In this document: positions 34,167 through 42,083 of the stretch, piece after piece
Layout of the letters: the number at the start of each line of letters is the position of its first letter
How positions within the stretch are numbered: the first letter of the stretch is position 1
Assembly (NCBI GenBank): GCA_905234685.1
Contig: CAJOIR010000017.1
Location: 1 to 45,964, forward strand
From: Paludibacteraceae bacterium
GTDB lineage: Bacteria; Bacteroidota; Bacteroidia; Bacteroidales; Paludibacteraceae
Direction: 5' to 3'
DNA: 45,964 nucleotides
Notes under the pieces: model-generated
The model's input: the letters and a program-made list of their open reading frames with translations, nothing else
What the model was told of the DNA's origin: nothing
Databases searched by the model: none
Made by a program: the position numbers and the translations under genes

Positions 34167-34215
34167 CAAATCATTCAAAAATCTTCAAATCAAACGAAAA
34201 AGCACCGCAACCCTC

Positions 34216-34246
34216 TTGCACATCTCCAAATAAAGCAGTACCTTTG
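34216..34246 (+). promoter_or_regulatory. Bacteroidota promoter for the 167-aa gene
   Basis: TTG at 34216-34218, a 20-nt spacer and TACCTTTG at 34239-34246, divergent from the promoter at 34136-34166. The leader would be about 215 nt and contains the palindrome GTCTGCAGAC near 34311; no riboswitch was recognised. Confidence 0.75.
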
Positions 34247-34468
34247 CAGCATACTATAAGCGACACAGAGCGGGTGATTAGCGGGATGTTAGCACGATAT
34301 TACCGCGTTAGTCTGCAGACCACACAATACTCACATCGTATCAACAGACCGAAGACAATAGTACCATCCACAAAACAACTCAAACAATATATATCATAAA
34401 TAGCATTTCTCCACTGCTATAAAGGAAATAATACGCTTATCTTAAACCCTTTAATATTTAACCTCATC

Positions 34469-34972
34469 ATGGCAATTGTAAATCTCGAAGTCCCATTTGC
34501 CGAAGTTCACGGCACACTTGTCAAACAAGGCATTATCCATCGTCAAAAGAAGTACAAAGACGAAAATGGCAAAGTAATCTTTGAAGGCAGACAAGAAGCT
34601 TATGCTGTCCGTCATCCTCGCAACTACAAGAAGAACCCGCCGCAAGGTGCGGAACTTCGCAATATCCACATCTTCCGCGAAGCCAACCGCCTTACTACCG
34701 AACTCATCCACCTTGACCAAGAACTCCGTGCCGCCCAATCGGCAGACAATCCTGAAGCTGCCACTCAAGCCGTCTTAAGCGACCCGACCAAAGCCGCACA
34801 AGCCATAACATTAAACGACTACAAATCTCGCTTCAAAAAGCAGATCCGCAAACCCGACCCACAAGCTCCCATCGACCCGACAACCCACAAACGCAAACAA
34901 TACCGCACTCTAAACACCTTCATCCGTGCTCTTATTTATCAAGACCTAAAAGCGCAAGAACCTACTATTTAG
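34469..34972 (+). CDS. Hypothetical basic protein, 167 aa
   Basis: I do not recognise a named family. The soluble product has no signal peptide. Its N-terminal half is beta-like and ends in KYKDENGKVIFEGRQEAYAVRHPRNYKKNPP; the middle is helical and Ala-rich (LRAAQSADNPEAATQAVLSDPTKAAQA); the basic C-terminus KRKQYRTLNTFIRALIYQDLK could bind nucleic acid. Codon use is G+C-richer than in the A+T-rich operon that follows, so the two may have different origins. It has its own promoter and a long leader. The 122 nt after it contain no terminator, only the promoter of the ATPase gene. Confidence 0.8.
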   Translation: MAIVNLEVPFAEVHGTLVKQGIIHRQKKYKDENGKVIFEGRQEAYAVRHPRNYKKNPPQGAELRNIHIFREANRLTTELIHLDQELRAAQSADNPEAATQAVLSDPTKAAQAITLNDYKSRFKKQIRKPDPQAPIDPTTHKRKQYRTLNTFIRALIYQDLKAQEPTI

Positions 34973-35067
34973 CCTTCATATGGACTCTGTAACACAATAA
35001 AACAAGTGCAAACTTAAACTTCCCAGCACACAAAACAGCATAAAAACAAGCAATCTTCATAATTTAT

Positions 35068-35098
35068 TTGCAAATTTAACAAAAAAGCAGTAAATTTG
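35068..35098 (+). promoter_or_regulatory. Bacteroidota promoter for the ATPase-nuclease operon
   Basis: TTG at 35068-35070, a 20-nt spacer and TAAATTTG at 35091-35098. The leader before the ATG at 35123 is under 20 nt. Confidence 0.75.
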
Positions 35099-35122
35099 CA
35101 AGCAAAATTCATTTATCATATT

Positions 35123-36505
35123 ATGATAGCAGAAGTAAAATCTTTAGGTCCTATTAAAAGTGCTACAATAGACCTAAACAAGCCACTTACCATATTTTGT
35201 GGTCCAAATAGTACAGGTAAAACATACTTGTCATATTTGTTATATGCAATATATGATGATTCTGAATATATTGAGTCTAAGACCATAAATAGAATTGTTA
35301 AAACTCTATTGTCTGAACATAAATTCTCATTAGATGAGACTTTGATTAACAATTTCCTTGATGACATTGCGATTGGTGTCAAGTTTCGTTTAGGTAGTAT
35401 TTTTGGCATCGGAGATACAATGGTTGAGAGATTGTTTTCTCAGTTTAATATAAAATTGTATATTACTAAGGACGAATATGAAGAAATCATTCACAACCCT
35501 TCTCAACTCGGCACGAGAAATAGTGAATCTGAACGTATCTTTTCAAAAGAGGCAAATTCTAATGAAGTAATCTATTTGTATAATGGCAAAACTAACGACA
35601 CAACGCGTGAAGAGCAAATAAATCTCATCTTCATGTTAAACCGCTTTTTTCGCCTTTTATGTTTAGGAAATCCCAATGGAGTTAGGATGCTAACTGTTGA
35701 GCGTAATTCTATTTATACTTTCAAGACAGAGTTGTCACTAAGACGAAATGAATTAATTGATCGTATTCAGCAAAAAAGTACTCATTCCGAAATAGACATT
35801 TTAGATATCGTAAATAGTAGTTCTCGACGTTATCCTTTAGCAGTTAGGAGTAGTTTGCGAATTGCTAATGATTTAGAAAATGTTCAAAAAATAAAAAGTA
35901 CTTATTATGCTATTGCTGAAATGATTGAGGGTGGGGTGTTAAATGGTGAAGTAAAAATCACAAAAAATGGTGATGTCGAATTTATTTCATCAAGAGTTGG
36001 CGCTTCAAAACATATCCCTATTCATATGTCTTCATCAATAGTAAAAACGATGTCAAGTCTTGTAATATATCTAAAACACATCGCTCAAGAAGGGGATCTG
36101 CTGATAATTGATGAACCGGAGATGAATTTTCACCCGGATGTTCAAATTCGTCTAACACGGATATTTGCTATCCTTTCAAAGCTAAAACTCCGAATTATTA
36201 TCAGTACTCATAGTGATTATATAATTCGGGAATTTAACAACCTAGTCATGGCTGGGGCGTTGTCAGATAAACAACTCGTAACAGAATTGGGATACAATGA
36301 TAATATGCTTCTGAACAAAGACGCTATAGCAGTCAAGTATTTTAATTATGGAAAACGAAAACGTGATTTGGAGGTTGTTGATATAAAAGTATCTGATGAC
36401 GGTTTTTCTGTTCAAAGTATTGATAACACAATAAATGAGCAGAATCAAATAACAGAAACATTATTCGATCGTTTGCAAGAAGAGAAAGATTATGACCGAG
36501 TATGA
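35123..36505 (+). CDS. AAA/SMC-type ATPase (OLD/AAA_21-like), likely defence component
   Basis: The 460-aa product binds and hydrolyses ATP: Walker A GPNSTGKT (residues 27-34), Walker B LLIIDEPEMNFHPD (about 326-338) and the H-loop ISTHSDYIIREF shortly after. A helical and coiled insertion lies between (about 60-310), as in RecF/OLD-type ATPases. No TOPRIM nuclease domain follows, so unlike OLD or GajA the nuclease is a separate protein: the next gene, overlapping by 14 nt, encodes a PD-(D/E)XK fold. The open frame begins at a TTG at 35096, but this lies inside the promoter; the ATG at 35123 is the start. The gene is markedly A+T-rich compared with the flanking core genes, a sign of transfer. 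The defence role is inferred from domain pairing. Confidence 0.88.
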   Translation: MIAEVKSLGPIKSATIDLNKPLTIFCGPNSTGKTYLSYLLYAIYDDSEYIESKTINRIVKTLLSEHKFSLDETLINNFLDDIAIGVKFRLGSIFGIGDTMVERLFSQFNIKLYITKDEYEEIIHNPSQLGTRNSESERIFSKEANSNEVIYLYNGKTNDTTREEQINLIFMLNRFFRLLCLGNPNGVRMLTVERNSIYTFKTELSLRRNELIDRIQQKSTHSEIDILDIVNSSSRRYPLAVRSSLRIANDLENVQKIKSTYYAIAEMIEGGVLNGEVKITKNGDVEFISSRVGASKHIPIHMSSSIVKTMSSLVIYLKHIAQEGDLLIIDEPEMNFHPDVQIRLTRIFAILSKLKLRIIISTHSDYIIREFNNLVMAGALSDKQLVTELGYNDNMLLNKDAIAVKYFNYGKRKRDLEVVDIKVSDDGFSVQSIDNTINEQNQITETLFDRLQEEKDYDRV

Positions 36506-37046
36506 TATATTATGTAGTATACTAAACAAACGTTTCTCCTCAATACCTCAAAATGTTATGATTGAGGAGAAAGGAGAATTGGAACCTCAACGAGTAGCAA
36601 TTGATGGGACTGGAAGAAAAAATCTCTTGTGGACTTTGTATAGATTTAGTATGGATGATTTCAATTTTTTACCATTCTTTGCTAAGCATCCAGACAAAGT
36701 TCCAGAAGGATTATGCAAGTTTTGTGACTACATATTGATAGTAGAAACAAAGTTAAATACTTTTGTCTTATTGATAGAACTAAAAAGAGGGCAAACTGGT
36801 GGAAATGCAGAAAAACAATTACATGCTTCTGAAATTTTCATGAAATACATTTTTGCAACGGCAAGTCGTTTACATCAAGATTTTCAATCGGATTTATTTA
36901 ATGCAAATGAGATTGTCATTCGAAAAATAAAATTAAAGAAAAAAGCATCTTCCAAAATAACAACAAAGATGCAAAATATTGATTTGAATCAAAACTATAT
37001 TCAATATGACTCTGTTGGCTCATTCCCCATTGCAAAATTCTGCTAA
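36492..37046 (+). CDS. PD-(D/E)XK nuclease-like partner of the ATPase
   Basis: The 184-aa protein shows a compact restriction-endonuclease-like core: KFCDYILIV (Asp79), FVLLIELKRGQ (Glu96, Lys98), and a following helix with GNAEKQLHAS (Gln109), i.e. D-x16-E-x-K plus the RecB-type Gln. The N-terminal 60 residues probably contact DNA or the ATPase. It overlaps the ATPase gene by 14 nt, so the two are translated together. The natural reading is an ATP-gated nuclease acting on nucleic acid. I do not recognise an existing name for this exact pair. The C-terminus (residues about 145-184) is Lys-rich. Confidence 0.78.
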   Translation: MTEYDILCSILNKRFSSIPQNVMIEEKGELEPQRVAIDGTGRKNLLWTLYRFSMDDFNFLPFFAKHPDKVPEGLCKFCDYILIVETKLNTFVLLIELKRGQTGGNAEKQLHASEIFMKYIFATASRLHQDFQSDLFNANEIVIRKIKLKKKASSKITTKMQNIDLNQNYIQYDSVGSFPIAKFC

Positions 37047-37066
37047 CAATATATAAAAATGTGATT

Positions 37067-37366
37067 ATGGCAAATAAGCACAAACTAAAAGAATACGAAC
37101 GAGTTCTGCAACGCAACCTTTTTGCATTTCTTAAGTATTTGTTTGCATGGAGTGTTAAAAGATATAGAAGTATTCCTATAACAAGTGATGAAGTTCATAA
37201 AGCATTAGAGTTTGCCAATGCAATGCAAAAAGGTAATATTGAAACCAACGAACAGCTATCACAAGAAGAAAAAGAAAAACTCCAAGCAGCAAGTGACATA
37301 GAATTTGCAAACTTTGAAAAGAACCTAAAAGAAAATGTATTGAAAGAAATAGCATGTAGCAAGTAA
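37067..37366 (+). CDS. Small basic helical protein of the ATPase operon
   Basis: The 99-aa product is started at the ATG at 37067; a GTG two codons earlier is possible. It is helical and charged: a basic N-terminal half (KHKLKEYERVLQRNLFAFLKYLFAWSVKRYRS), then an acidic helix (EEKEKLQAASDIEFANFEKNLKENVLKEIA). No known domain was recognised. It starts 20 nt after the nuclease gene and ends 1 nt before the next ATG, so it belongs to the same operon. It could be an inhibitor, adaptor or DNA-binding subunit. Confidence 0.7.
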   Translation: MANKHKLKEYERVLQRNLFAFLKYLFAWSVKRYRSIPITSDEVHKALEFANAMQKGNIETNEQLSQEEKEKLQAASDIEFANFEKNLKENVLKEIACSK

Positions 37367-37367
37367 T

Positions 37368-37850
37368 ATGGATGATGTAACATTTGATATTAACAATAAA
37401 TTGATTACGACCCCATTTGAACAACAAGTCGTATTTAATATACAACAATTGAATTATCGTTATAACAAGTTATTATCAATTGATACTCATCTTTCTCAGA
37501 ATCAAAGCGAATATTTAATGGTTTTTGATTCTTTCCTCGTTTTATTTAGGGTGATGTTTCTTGAAAAAGGTAATAAACAATACTCCATTCAGAATTATTA
37601 CCATGAAAAAGGTAGAAGTGAAATAGCACAGGATATAGATAGTTTCCTAAACACAAAAGTTTTTGATTGGCAAGATCTTTCAATACGTAATATGCTTAAA
37701 TTTATTTCAGACAAACTTGTATGTCACGTTGATTCCATATCATATGGTGAATTAGCAATTGCTAATTTTTATATGTCACATTTAAGTAATCCTGCAGTCA
37801 AAACAAATCTGCAATATATTATGACTGAAATAAATAAATTAATGAAATAA
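37368..37850 (+). CDS. Hypothetical helical protein of the ATPase operon
   Basis: The 160-aa soluble product appears nearly all helical, with long hydrophobic-aromatic helices (EYLMVFDSFLVLFRVMFLEKG; LAIANFYMSHLSNPAVKTNLQYIM). I looked for the HEPN R-x4-H signature and did not find a convincing one. It is the last gene of the operon, one base after the previous stop, and is followed directly by the module B RNA motif. Function unknown. Confidence 0.72.
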   Translation: MDDVTFDINNKLITTPFEQQVVFNIQQLNYRYNKLLSIDTHLSQNQSEYLMVFDSFLVLFRVMFLEKGNKQYSIQNYYHEKGRSEIAQDIDSFLNTKVFDWQDLSIRNMLKFISDKLVCHVDSISYGELAIANFYMSHLSNPAVKTNLQYIMTEINKLMK

Positions 37851-37857
37851 TTTAACC

Positions 37858-38050
37858 GCCTATGACCCACCGGCATCGTAAAGGCGATGCAAGACATACA
37901 TAAATAAGCATTTGCTGTATTAAGGATAAATTCAATCTTCCTCAAATTAAAATGACTTTCCTCAATATTGCGAATGTTCACACTATAGGTGTGGGCATTC
38001 TGCATATATTGGAAGTCATGGGAGTGGAAGCCCGAATTTACCGATATATA
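37858..38050 (+). ncRNA. Module B structured RNA, related to module A RNA
   Basis: Elements in order: GCCTATGA (37858); hairpin GCATCG-TAAAGG-CGATGC (37873-37890); linker AAGACATACATAAATA (from 37891); small hairpin AGC-ATTT-GCT (37907-37916); a 12-bp hairpin GAATGTTCACAC/GTGTGGGCATTC (37972-38000) with loop TATAG; and a stem ATATATTGG/CCGATATAT (38004/38041). The first four elements align with 15964-16021. The first stem has a different sequence but keeps its pairing, which argues for selection on structure. No consensus promoter lies just upstream, so it may be cut from, or be the spacer of, the ATPase-operon transcript. ATG ACC CAC CGG at 37862 opens a 13-codon basic reading frame in the same place as the module A mini-ORF. 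The remaining 38051-38107 is A+T-rich leader. Confidence 0.5.
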
Positions 38051-38107
38051 TAGTTTGTTCACACTTTTGTTATTACATAAAGTCAATAAAAGTTAATAAA
38101 TATAATT

Positions 38108-38692
38108 ATGCTCCGAGAATACAAACCATTTTTTATGATAGATGATTCATGCAAAGATGGGCATGTTGAAACTATTATGGACTATGTTCTTTCATGGTGT
38201 TTTCGCTGTACCAATTATCGCTATGTAAAAGAACACCAACCTATTTTGTACCGCTATTGTATGTATATGCTATTCAAACTACTTGGCAAAGAATTAGACT
38301 TGAATTATACAGTAGTTGATAGAATCAGTGTGAAAAAGCAACAACAGAAAATAGATTTGTGGGTGGAGGTCGATTTAAAGAGGAATAATAAAATCGAAGA
38401 ACATGCCATTTTAATAGAAAATAAATATTATTCTCCTATAAGAGATCATCAATTAGAAACCTATAAACCAATTTTTGATGAATTCTATGCAGATAAACCT
38501 AATGTACACTTGCATTATGCAGCAATAACATGTCTGTATCATGAAGATACACACTATTCCGCCTTTGCCCGAAAAGCGAAAGAAAATGGTTTTAAAGACT
38601 ACTTTATCTATGATTTATTTGATGAATCGTTGAACGGTCAAGAATCTGAAAGTGAAATCTTTAATGAATTCTTTATTCGTGAATGGCTATAA
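38108..38692 (+). CDS. PD-(D/E)XK nuclease-superfamily protein (PDDEXK_4-like)
   Basis: The 194-aa protein has KIDLWVEVD (Asp83), HAILIENKYYS (Glu104, Lys106) and RDHQLETYK (Gln115, Tyr119). This is the D...E-x-K...Q-x3-Y layout of the PDDEXK_4 group found in restriction-like and abortive-infection-associated proteins. It ends with an acidic tail (NGQESESEIFNEFF). Sequence is A+T-rich like the ATPase operon. It lies between the module B RNA and the BspA-like gene, 22 nt upstream of the latter, in the place of the 227-aa gene of module A. A nuclease activity is inferred from the motif only. Confidence 0.75.
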   Translation: MLREYKPFFMIDDSCKDGHVETIMDYVLSWCFRCTNYRYVKEHQPILYRYCMYMLFKLLGKELDLNYTVVDRISVKKQQQKIDLWVEVDLKRNNKIEEHAILIENKYYSPIRDHQLETYKPIFDEFYADKPNVHLHYAAITCLYHEDTHYSAFARKAKENGFKDYFIYDLFDESLNGQESESEIFNEFFIREWL

Positions 38693-38714
38693 TTATAATA
38701 TAATCAATACTGTT

Positions 38715-41279
38715 ATGAAAAAGGGATTATTTTTCTTATTCGCACTTTTTATGTTTACTCCCCATATTCAAGGGGCAGTTTCTACAGGTACATGTGGAGC
38801 AAATCTAACGTGGTCATTGGATTATTCTACCAAAACACTAACTATTTCAGGTAGTGGAAACATGTATTCATGGAGTAAAGTTGCAGGTACTTATGCTCCA
38901 TGGTATCAATCTCGCGGATCGATTGAAAAGGTCATCCTACCCAAAGAATTGACATCTATTGGGGGGCGTGCTTTTTATAGTTGTAGTCATATACATTCTA
39001 TTACCATTCCTGAAAATGTTGTTTCAATAGGAGCTGATGCCTTTACAGACTCTGCTATTGATACTGTAACATGGGATGCGTATAATTATCCTTCGCCGTT
39101 AAGTTACAATAATCCTTTTTACGACATACGATCACAGATAAAGGATTTTACATTTGGTAATAGCATAGACACGGTACCATCTTATTTATGTAATGGCATG
39201 GATAACTTAATATCGGTAACGTTGGGCAGTAATGTAAAGGTGATAGAAAAAGAATCATTCAGTGGTTGCTCTAAATTATCTGTTATTACCAATAATTCCA
39301 ATGTTCTTATGGAAATAGGACGGCTCACATTTAGGAATTGTTCATCTCTGGTTAGTTTCTCTATACCGCTTGGTGTTACCATTATTGAAGAAAGTACATT
39401 TAGCAATTGTATTGCCCTTTCCCAAATAGATTTGCATTATGGTATAACCAGTATTAGAAGTAATGCATTTAATGGATGCACCTCACTTAGTTCAATTGAA
39501 ATACCAGAAAGCGTAGACTCAATATATAAGCAGGCATTTTATGCGTGTGCGTTTTCTTCTTTGACGTTACCGCAGAGTGTTATGTTTATAGACGAATCTG
39601 CTATTGACAAATGTCTCTCGCTTTCATCTATTATATGGAATAGTCCATGCCAGCCTAAGTGCATACATCTTTCGCGGCAAAAGAATTCATTTAATACTTG
39701 TATACGCGACTCTGTAATATCTTTTGTTCTCGGGAATAATATGACTACCATACCTGATAGTTTATTTAGAGGAATGAAGAAATTAGCAACAGTCAACCTT
39801 CCTAATTCTGTTACCATGATAGACAATAATGCATTTCGAGATTGCAAAGCCTTGGCTACTGTTAATATATCTAGCCAAGTCACTACAATAGGGGAAAGAG
39901 CATTCGCTAATTGTTATGCACTATCAGCGATTACGATTCCTCAGAAGGTCACGTCAATCGGTCAATCCGCTTTTAGTGCATGTCAGGCACTGTCGCAAAT
40001 CACAATTCCTAATAGCGTGATCTCTATTGGCTGGGGCGCATTTCAAAGTTGTTCTGCACTACAAACTGTCGTTATTGGCAATAATGCAGCAATCGGGGAA
40101 GCTGCTTTTCAGAGTTGCACATCCTTAACAAATGTTACTCTCGGTAGCAGTATTCCATCCATAGGAGCAAGTGCGTTTAAAAGTTGTTCTAATCTGACGG
40201 CTATCAACATCCCTAATAGTGTCAGAAGTATAGGAACTTATGCATTCGCCGATTGCATATCGCTAGCATCTAGTATTACTTTGCCTAACGGATTGAAAAT
40301 AATAGAAGACAATACATTTAAGAATTGTGCCTCTCTCCAGACTGTTGTTTTTCCAAATAGCATTGACTCCATTATGGATCATGCCTTTGAGGATTGCGTA
40401 GCCTTGAATACAGTCAATCTGCAGGATGGTCTCATTTATATCGGTTATTGTGCTTTCAAGAACTGCTCTTCTTTAGGTATGATCAGTATTCCTAATAGCG
40501 TTCAGAATATAGTTAAGAGTGCTTTTGAGGGATGTTCTTCTGCTAAAAGCCTCACTCTTTCAGATGACTTGCAATTTCTTGGAGAAAAAGCGTTTTCTGG
40601 ATGCACAACCTTAGAAGGAGAGATTGTTATTCCTAACGGTGTTACAGATATAGGCAGTAGCATTTTTTCTGGTTCACGTATCACCTCGTTAGTTTTTCAT
40701 GAAAGTGTTACGCTTGTTAACAGTAAAGCTTTGTGTTCTTCTTTACATAGCATTACCTGCAAAAATACTTCTGCTCCATATGTGGAGAAAGAATATTTCG
40801 AGGGAGTTGGTAAAAATGTGATATTATATGTACCATTTGAAAGTATAGATTTATATAGAAATGCAAATGGTTGGAAATGGTTTACGACGATACTGCCAAT
40901 CCCAGGTACGGAAGTTGTAACATACTACACTATCACATTTAATAACTGGGATGGTACAGAGTTGCAGAAACTTACAAATGTTGAAGAGAATACTATTCCA
41001 TCCTATACAGGTGCTACGCCCGTTCACCCGAATGATGATGAGTATACATATGTGTTCAGTGGATGGTCACCTGAGATTGTCGCTGCCGTAGCAGATGCCA
41101 CTTATACGGCTACTTATGTAAGATCTCCTATTGCAGAAGGCATTGAAGATATCCACATAGATGGTACTTCCCCTCACAAAGTGATAGTAGATGGCGTACT
41201 ATACATAACTATGCCAGATGGACGGATTTATAATGCCGTTGGAACAGAGGTAAAATTGCCTTACCATCCTCTGGTCTAA
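38715..41279 (+). CDS. BspA-like LRR_5 secreted protein with Listeria-Bacteroides repeat
   Basis: The 854-aa product is started at the ATG at 38715 because a signal peptide follows directly (MKKGLFFLFALFMFTPHIQGA); open frame before it overlaps the previous gene. The entry segment LTWSLDYSTKTLTISGSGNMY...PWYQSRG matches the start of the LRR region of the module A protein. About 25 LRR_5 units follow (residues about 60-715, pattern SIGxxAFxxCxxLxxIxIPxSV). Next is a repeat of the Listeria-Bacteroides type (YYTITFNNWDGTELQKL...FSGWSPEI...ATYTATY, about 737-805) and a tail (KVIVDGVLYITMPDGRIYNAVGTEVK) similar to that of the 1320-aa protein. It is expected to be a secreted or surface adhesin. Confidence 0.92.
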   Translation: MKKGLFFLFALFMFTPHIQGAVSTGTCGANLTWSLDYSTKTLTISGSGNMYSWSKVAGTYAPWYQSRGSIEKVILPKELTSIGGRAFYSCSHIHSITIPENVVSIGADAFTDSAIDTVTWDAYNYPSPLSYNNPFYDIRSQIKDFTFGNSIDTVPSYLCNGMDNLISVTLGSNVKVIEKESFSGCSKLSVITNNSNVLMEIGRLTFRNCSSLVSFSIPLGVTIIEESTFSNCIALSQIDLHYGITSIRSNAFNGCTSLSSIEIPESVDSIYKQAFYACAFSSLTLPQSVMFIDESAIDKCLSLSSIIWNSPCQPKCIHLSRQKNSFNTCIRDSVISFVLGNNMTTIPDSLFRGMKKLATVNLPNSVTMIDNNAFRDCKALATVNISSQVTTIGERAFANCYALSAITIPQKVTSIGQSAFSACQALSQITIPNSVISIGWGAFQSCSALQTVVIGNNAAIGEAAFQSCTSLTNVTLGSSIPSIGASAFKSCSNLTAINIPNSVRSIGTYAFADCISLASSITLPNGLKIIEDNTFKNCASLQTVVFPNSIDSIMDHAFEDCVALNTVNLQDGLIYIGYCAFKNCSSLGMISIPNSVQNIVKSAFEGCSSAKSLTLSDDLQFLGEKAFSGCTTLEGEIVIPNGVTDIGSSIFSGSRITSLVFHESVTLVNSKALCSSLHSITCKNTSAPYVEKEYFEGVGKNVILYVPFESIDLYRNANGWKWFTTILPIPGTEVVTYYTITFNNWDGTELQKLTNVEENTIPSYTGATPVHPNDDEYTYVFSGWSPEIVAAVADATYTATYVRSPIAEGIEDIHIDGTSPHKVIVDGVLYITMPDGRIYNAVGTEVKLPYHPLV

Positions 41280-41281
41280 CA

Positions 41282-41372
41282 CTTGGCGCTATTCCGCCAA
41301 GCCATCCATTCGATATATCCTTATCTAGATTTCCCGATATATCGGTATCAAGCGCGGCATGTTGTCGCGCTT
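41282..41372 (+). terminator. Tandem hairpins after the second LRR gene
   Basis: CTTGGCG/CGCCAAG (41282-41301) stands 2 nt after the stop, and AAGCGCG/CGCGCTT (41350-41372) follows. Between them GATATATC occurs twice. There is no clear T tract, so termination is only likely. Nothing else is visible up to 41425. Confidence 0.45.
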
Positions 41373-41425
41373 CTTATATCATTTACTTTGTTCTATTTCC
41401 ATCCTTAAACGACCGGAGATGATCG

Positions 41426-41620
41426 ATGAAAGCAAGTATTTAGCTCATCACGGCGGCGGTACTGGCGGTTGGCGGATTAGTGCTCTTGTTCTGCGGGGTG
41501 TATATCACTCCGCAGGGCGAGATACACGAAAGCCTGTTGGTCGGCTTCGGCGAAGTAGCGACATTTGCAGGAGCAATAATGGGTGTCGATTATTCATATC
41601 GGCACCGGGGACCCCAGTAA
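41426..41620 (+). pseudogene. Phage-like small membrane protein with in-frame TAG
   Basis: The frame reads MKASI, then TAG (41441-41443), then LITAAVLAVGGLVLLFCGVY and, after ITPQGEIHESLLV, GFGEVATFAGAIMGVDYSYRHRGPQ and TAA. It looks like a two-helix phage or mobile-element membrane protein interrupted by one amber codon near the start. A second fragment of the same kind, GIDYTYKWKSKHGNHPPNEN then TAG, precedes and overlaps the DUF5675 start (about 41704-41763), suggesting local duplication and decay. TAG read as Gln, as in some Bacteroidota phages, would be the alternative. Confidence 0.55.
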
Positions 41621-41735
41621 TTTTAATTTCTGGGGAGAGGAGGAAGCGCGGCTACTTTCGCAAAACACCGTTTTGCAGTCGTAGCAAGCCGCTTCCGACG
41701 AGGAATTGACTACACTTACAAATGGAAGAGCAAGC

Positions 41736-42083
41736 ATGGAAATCATCCGCCTAACGAGAATTAGCCGAGAAGGCAAAGCGGTACGCGGGATGATGCGCGT
41801 GAATGGACGAGACATCGCAACGCTCGAAAATGCGGACTACATCATACCTGTAGGAACCTATCCGGTCTCTGTGACGTACTCGCCGAGGTTTCAAAAGAAC
41901 CTACCGCTAATTGACAAAGTGCCCGGTCGGTCGGGCATTCGCATCCACACAGGCACGTTGCCCGAACACTCAAAAGGCTGCGTGCTGGTGAGCGCGCGGG
42001 ATAAAGAAAAGATTATGGAGTATCTAACCAAAAACAAAGCGAACAATGAAGAAACTATTATTTGTATCAGCAGTGCTTATTAG
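41736..42083 (+). CDS. DUF5675 family protein, phage-associated
   Basis: The 115-aa product is started at the ATG at 41736 because GGAAGAG lies about 8 nt upstream and the family begins near EIIRLTRIS. It has the family core: LPVGTYPV-like PVGTYPVSVTYSPRFQK, then LPLIDKVPGRSGIRIHTGTLPEHSKGCVLVS, a His/Cys-bearing segment similar to L,D-transpeptidase or endolysin-like folds. Such proteins are common in Bacteroidota prophages and mobile elements; the role is unproven. The 3' end overlaps the small lipoprotein gene by 38 nt. Confidence 0.85.
   Translation: MEIIRLTRISREGKAVRGMMRVNGRDIATLENADYIIPVGTYPVSVTYSPRFQKNLPLIDKVPGRSGIRIHTGTLPEHSKGCVLVSARDKEKIMEYLTKNKANNEETIICISSAY

Noticed and set aside
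37368..37850. HEPN ribonuclease domain in the last protein of the ATPase operon
   Set aside because: The protein is helical, but no convincing R-x4-H motif could be found.
38041..38070. Promoter for the second PD-(D/E)XK gene around TATAGTTTG
   Set aside because: The spacing inside the box is wrong (no TAnnTTTG) and no matching -33 TTG was found.
37851..38107. Integron attC site at the end of the ATPase operon (ATTTAAC looks like an R box)
   Set aside because: No matching GTTRRRY partner, no integron integrase, and module A lacks the core word.
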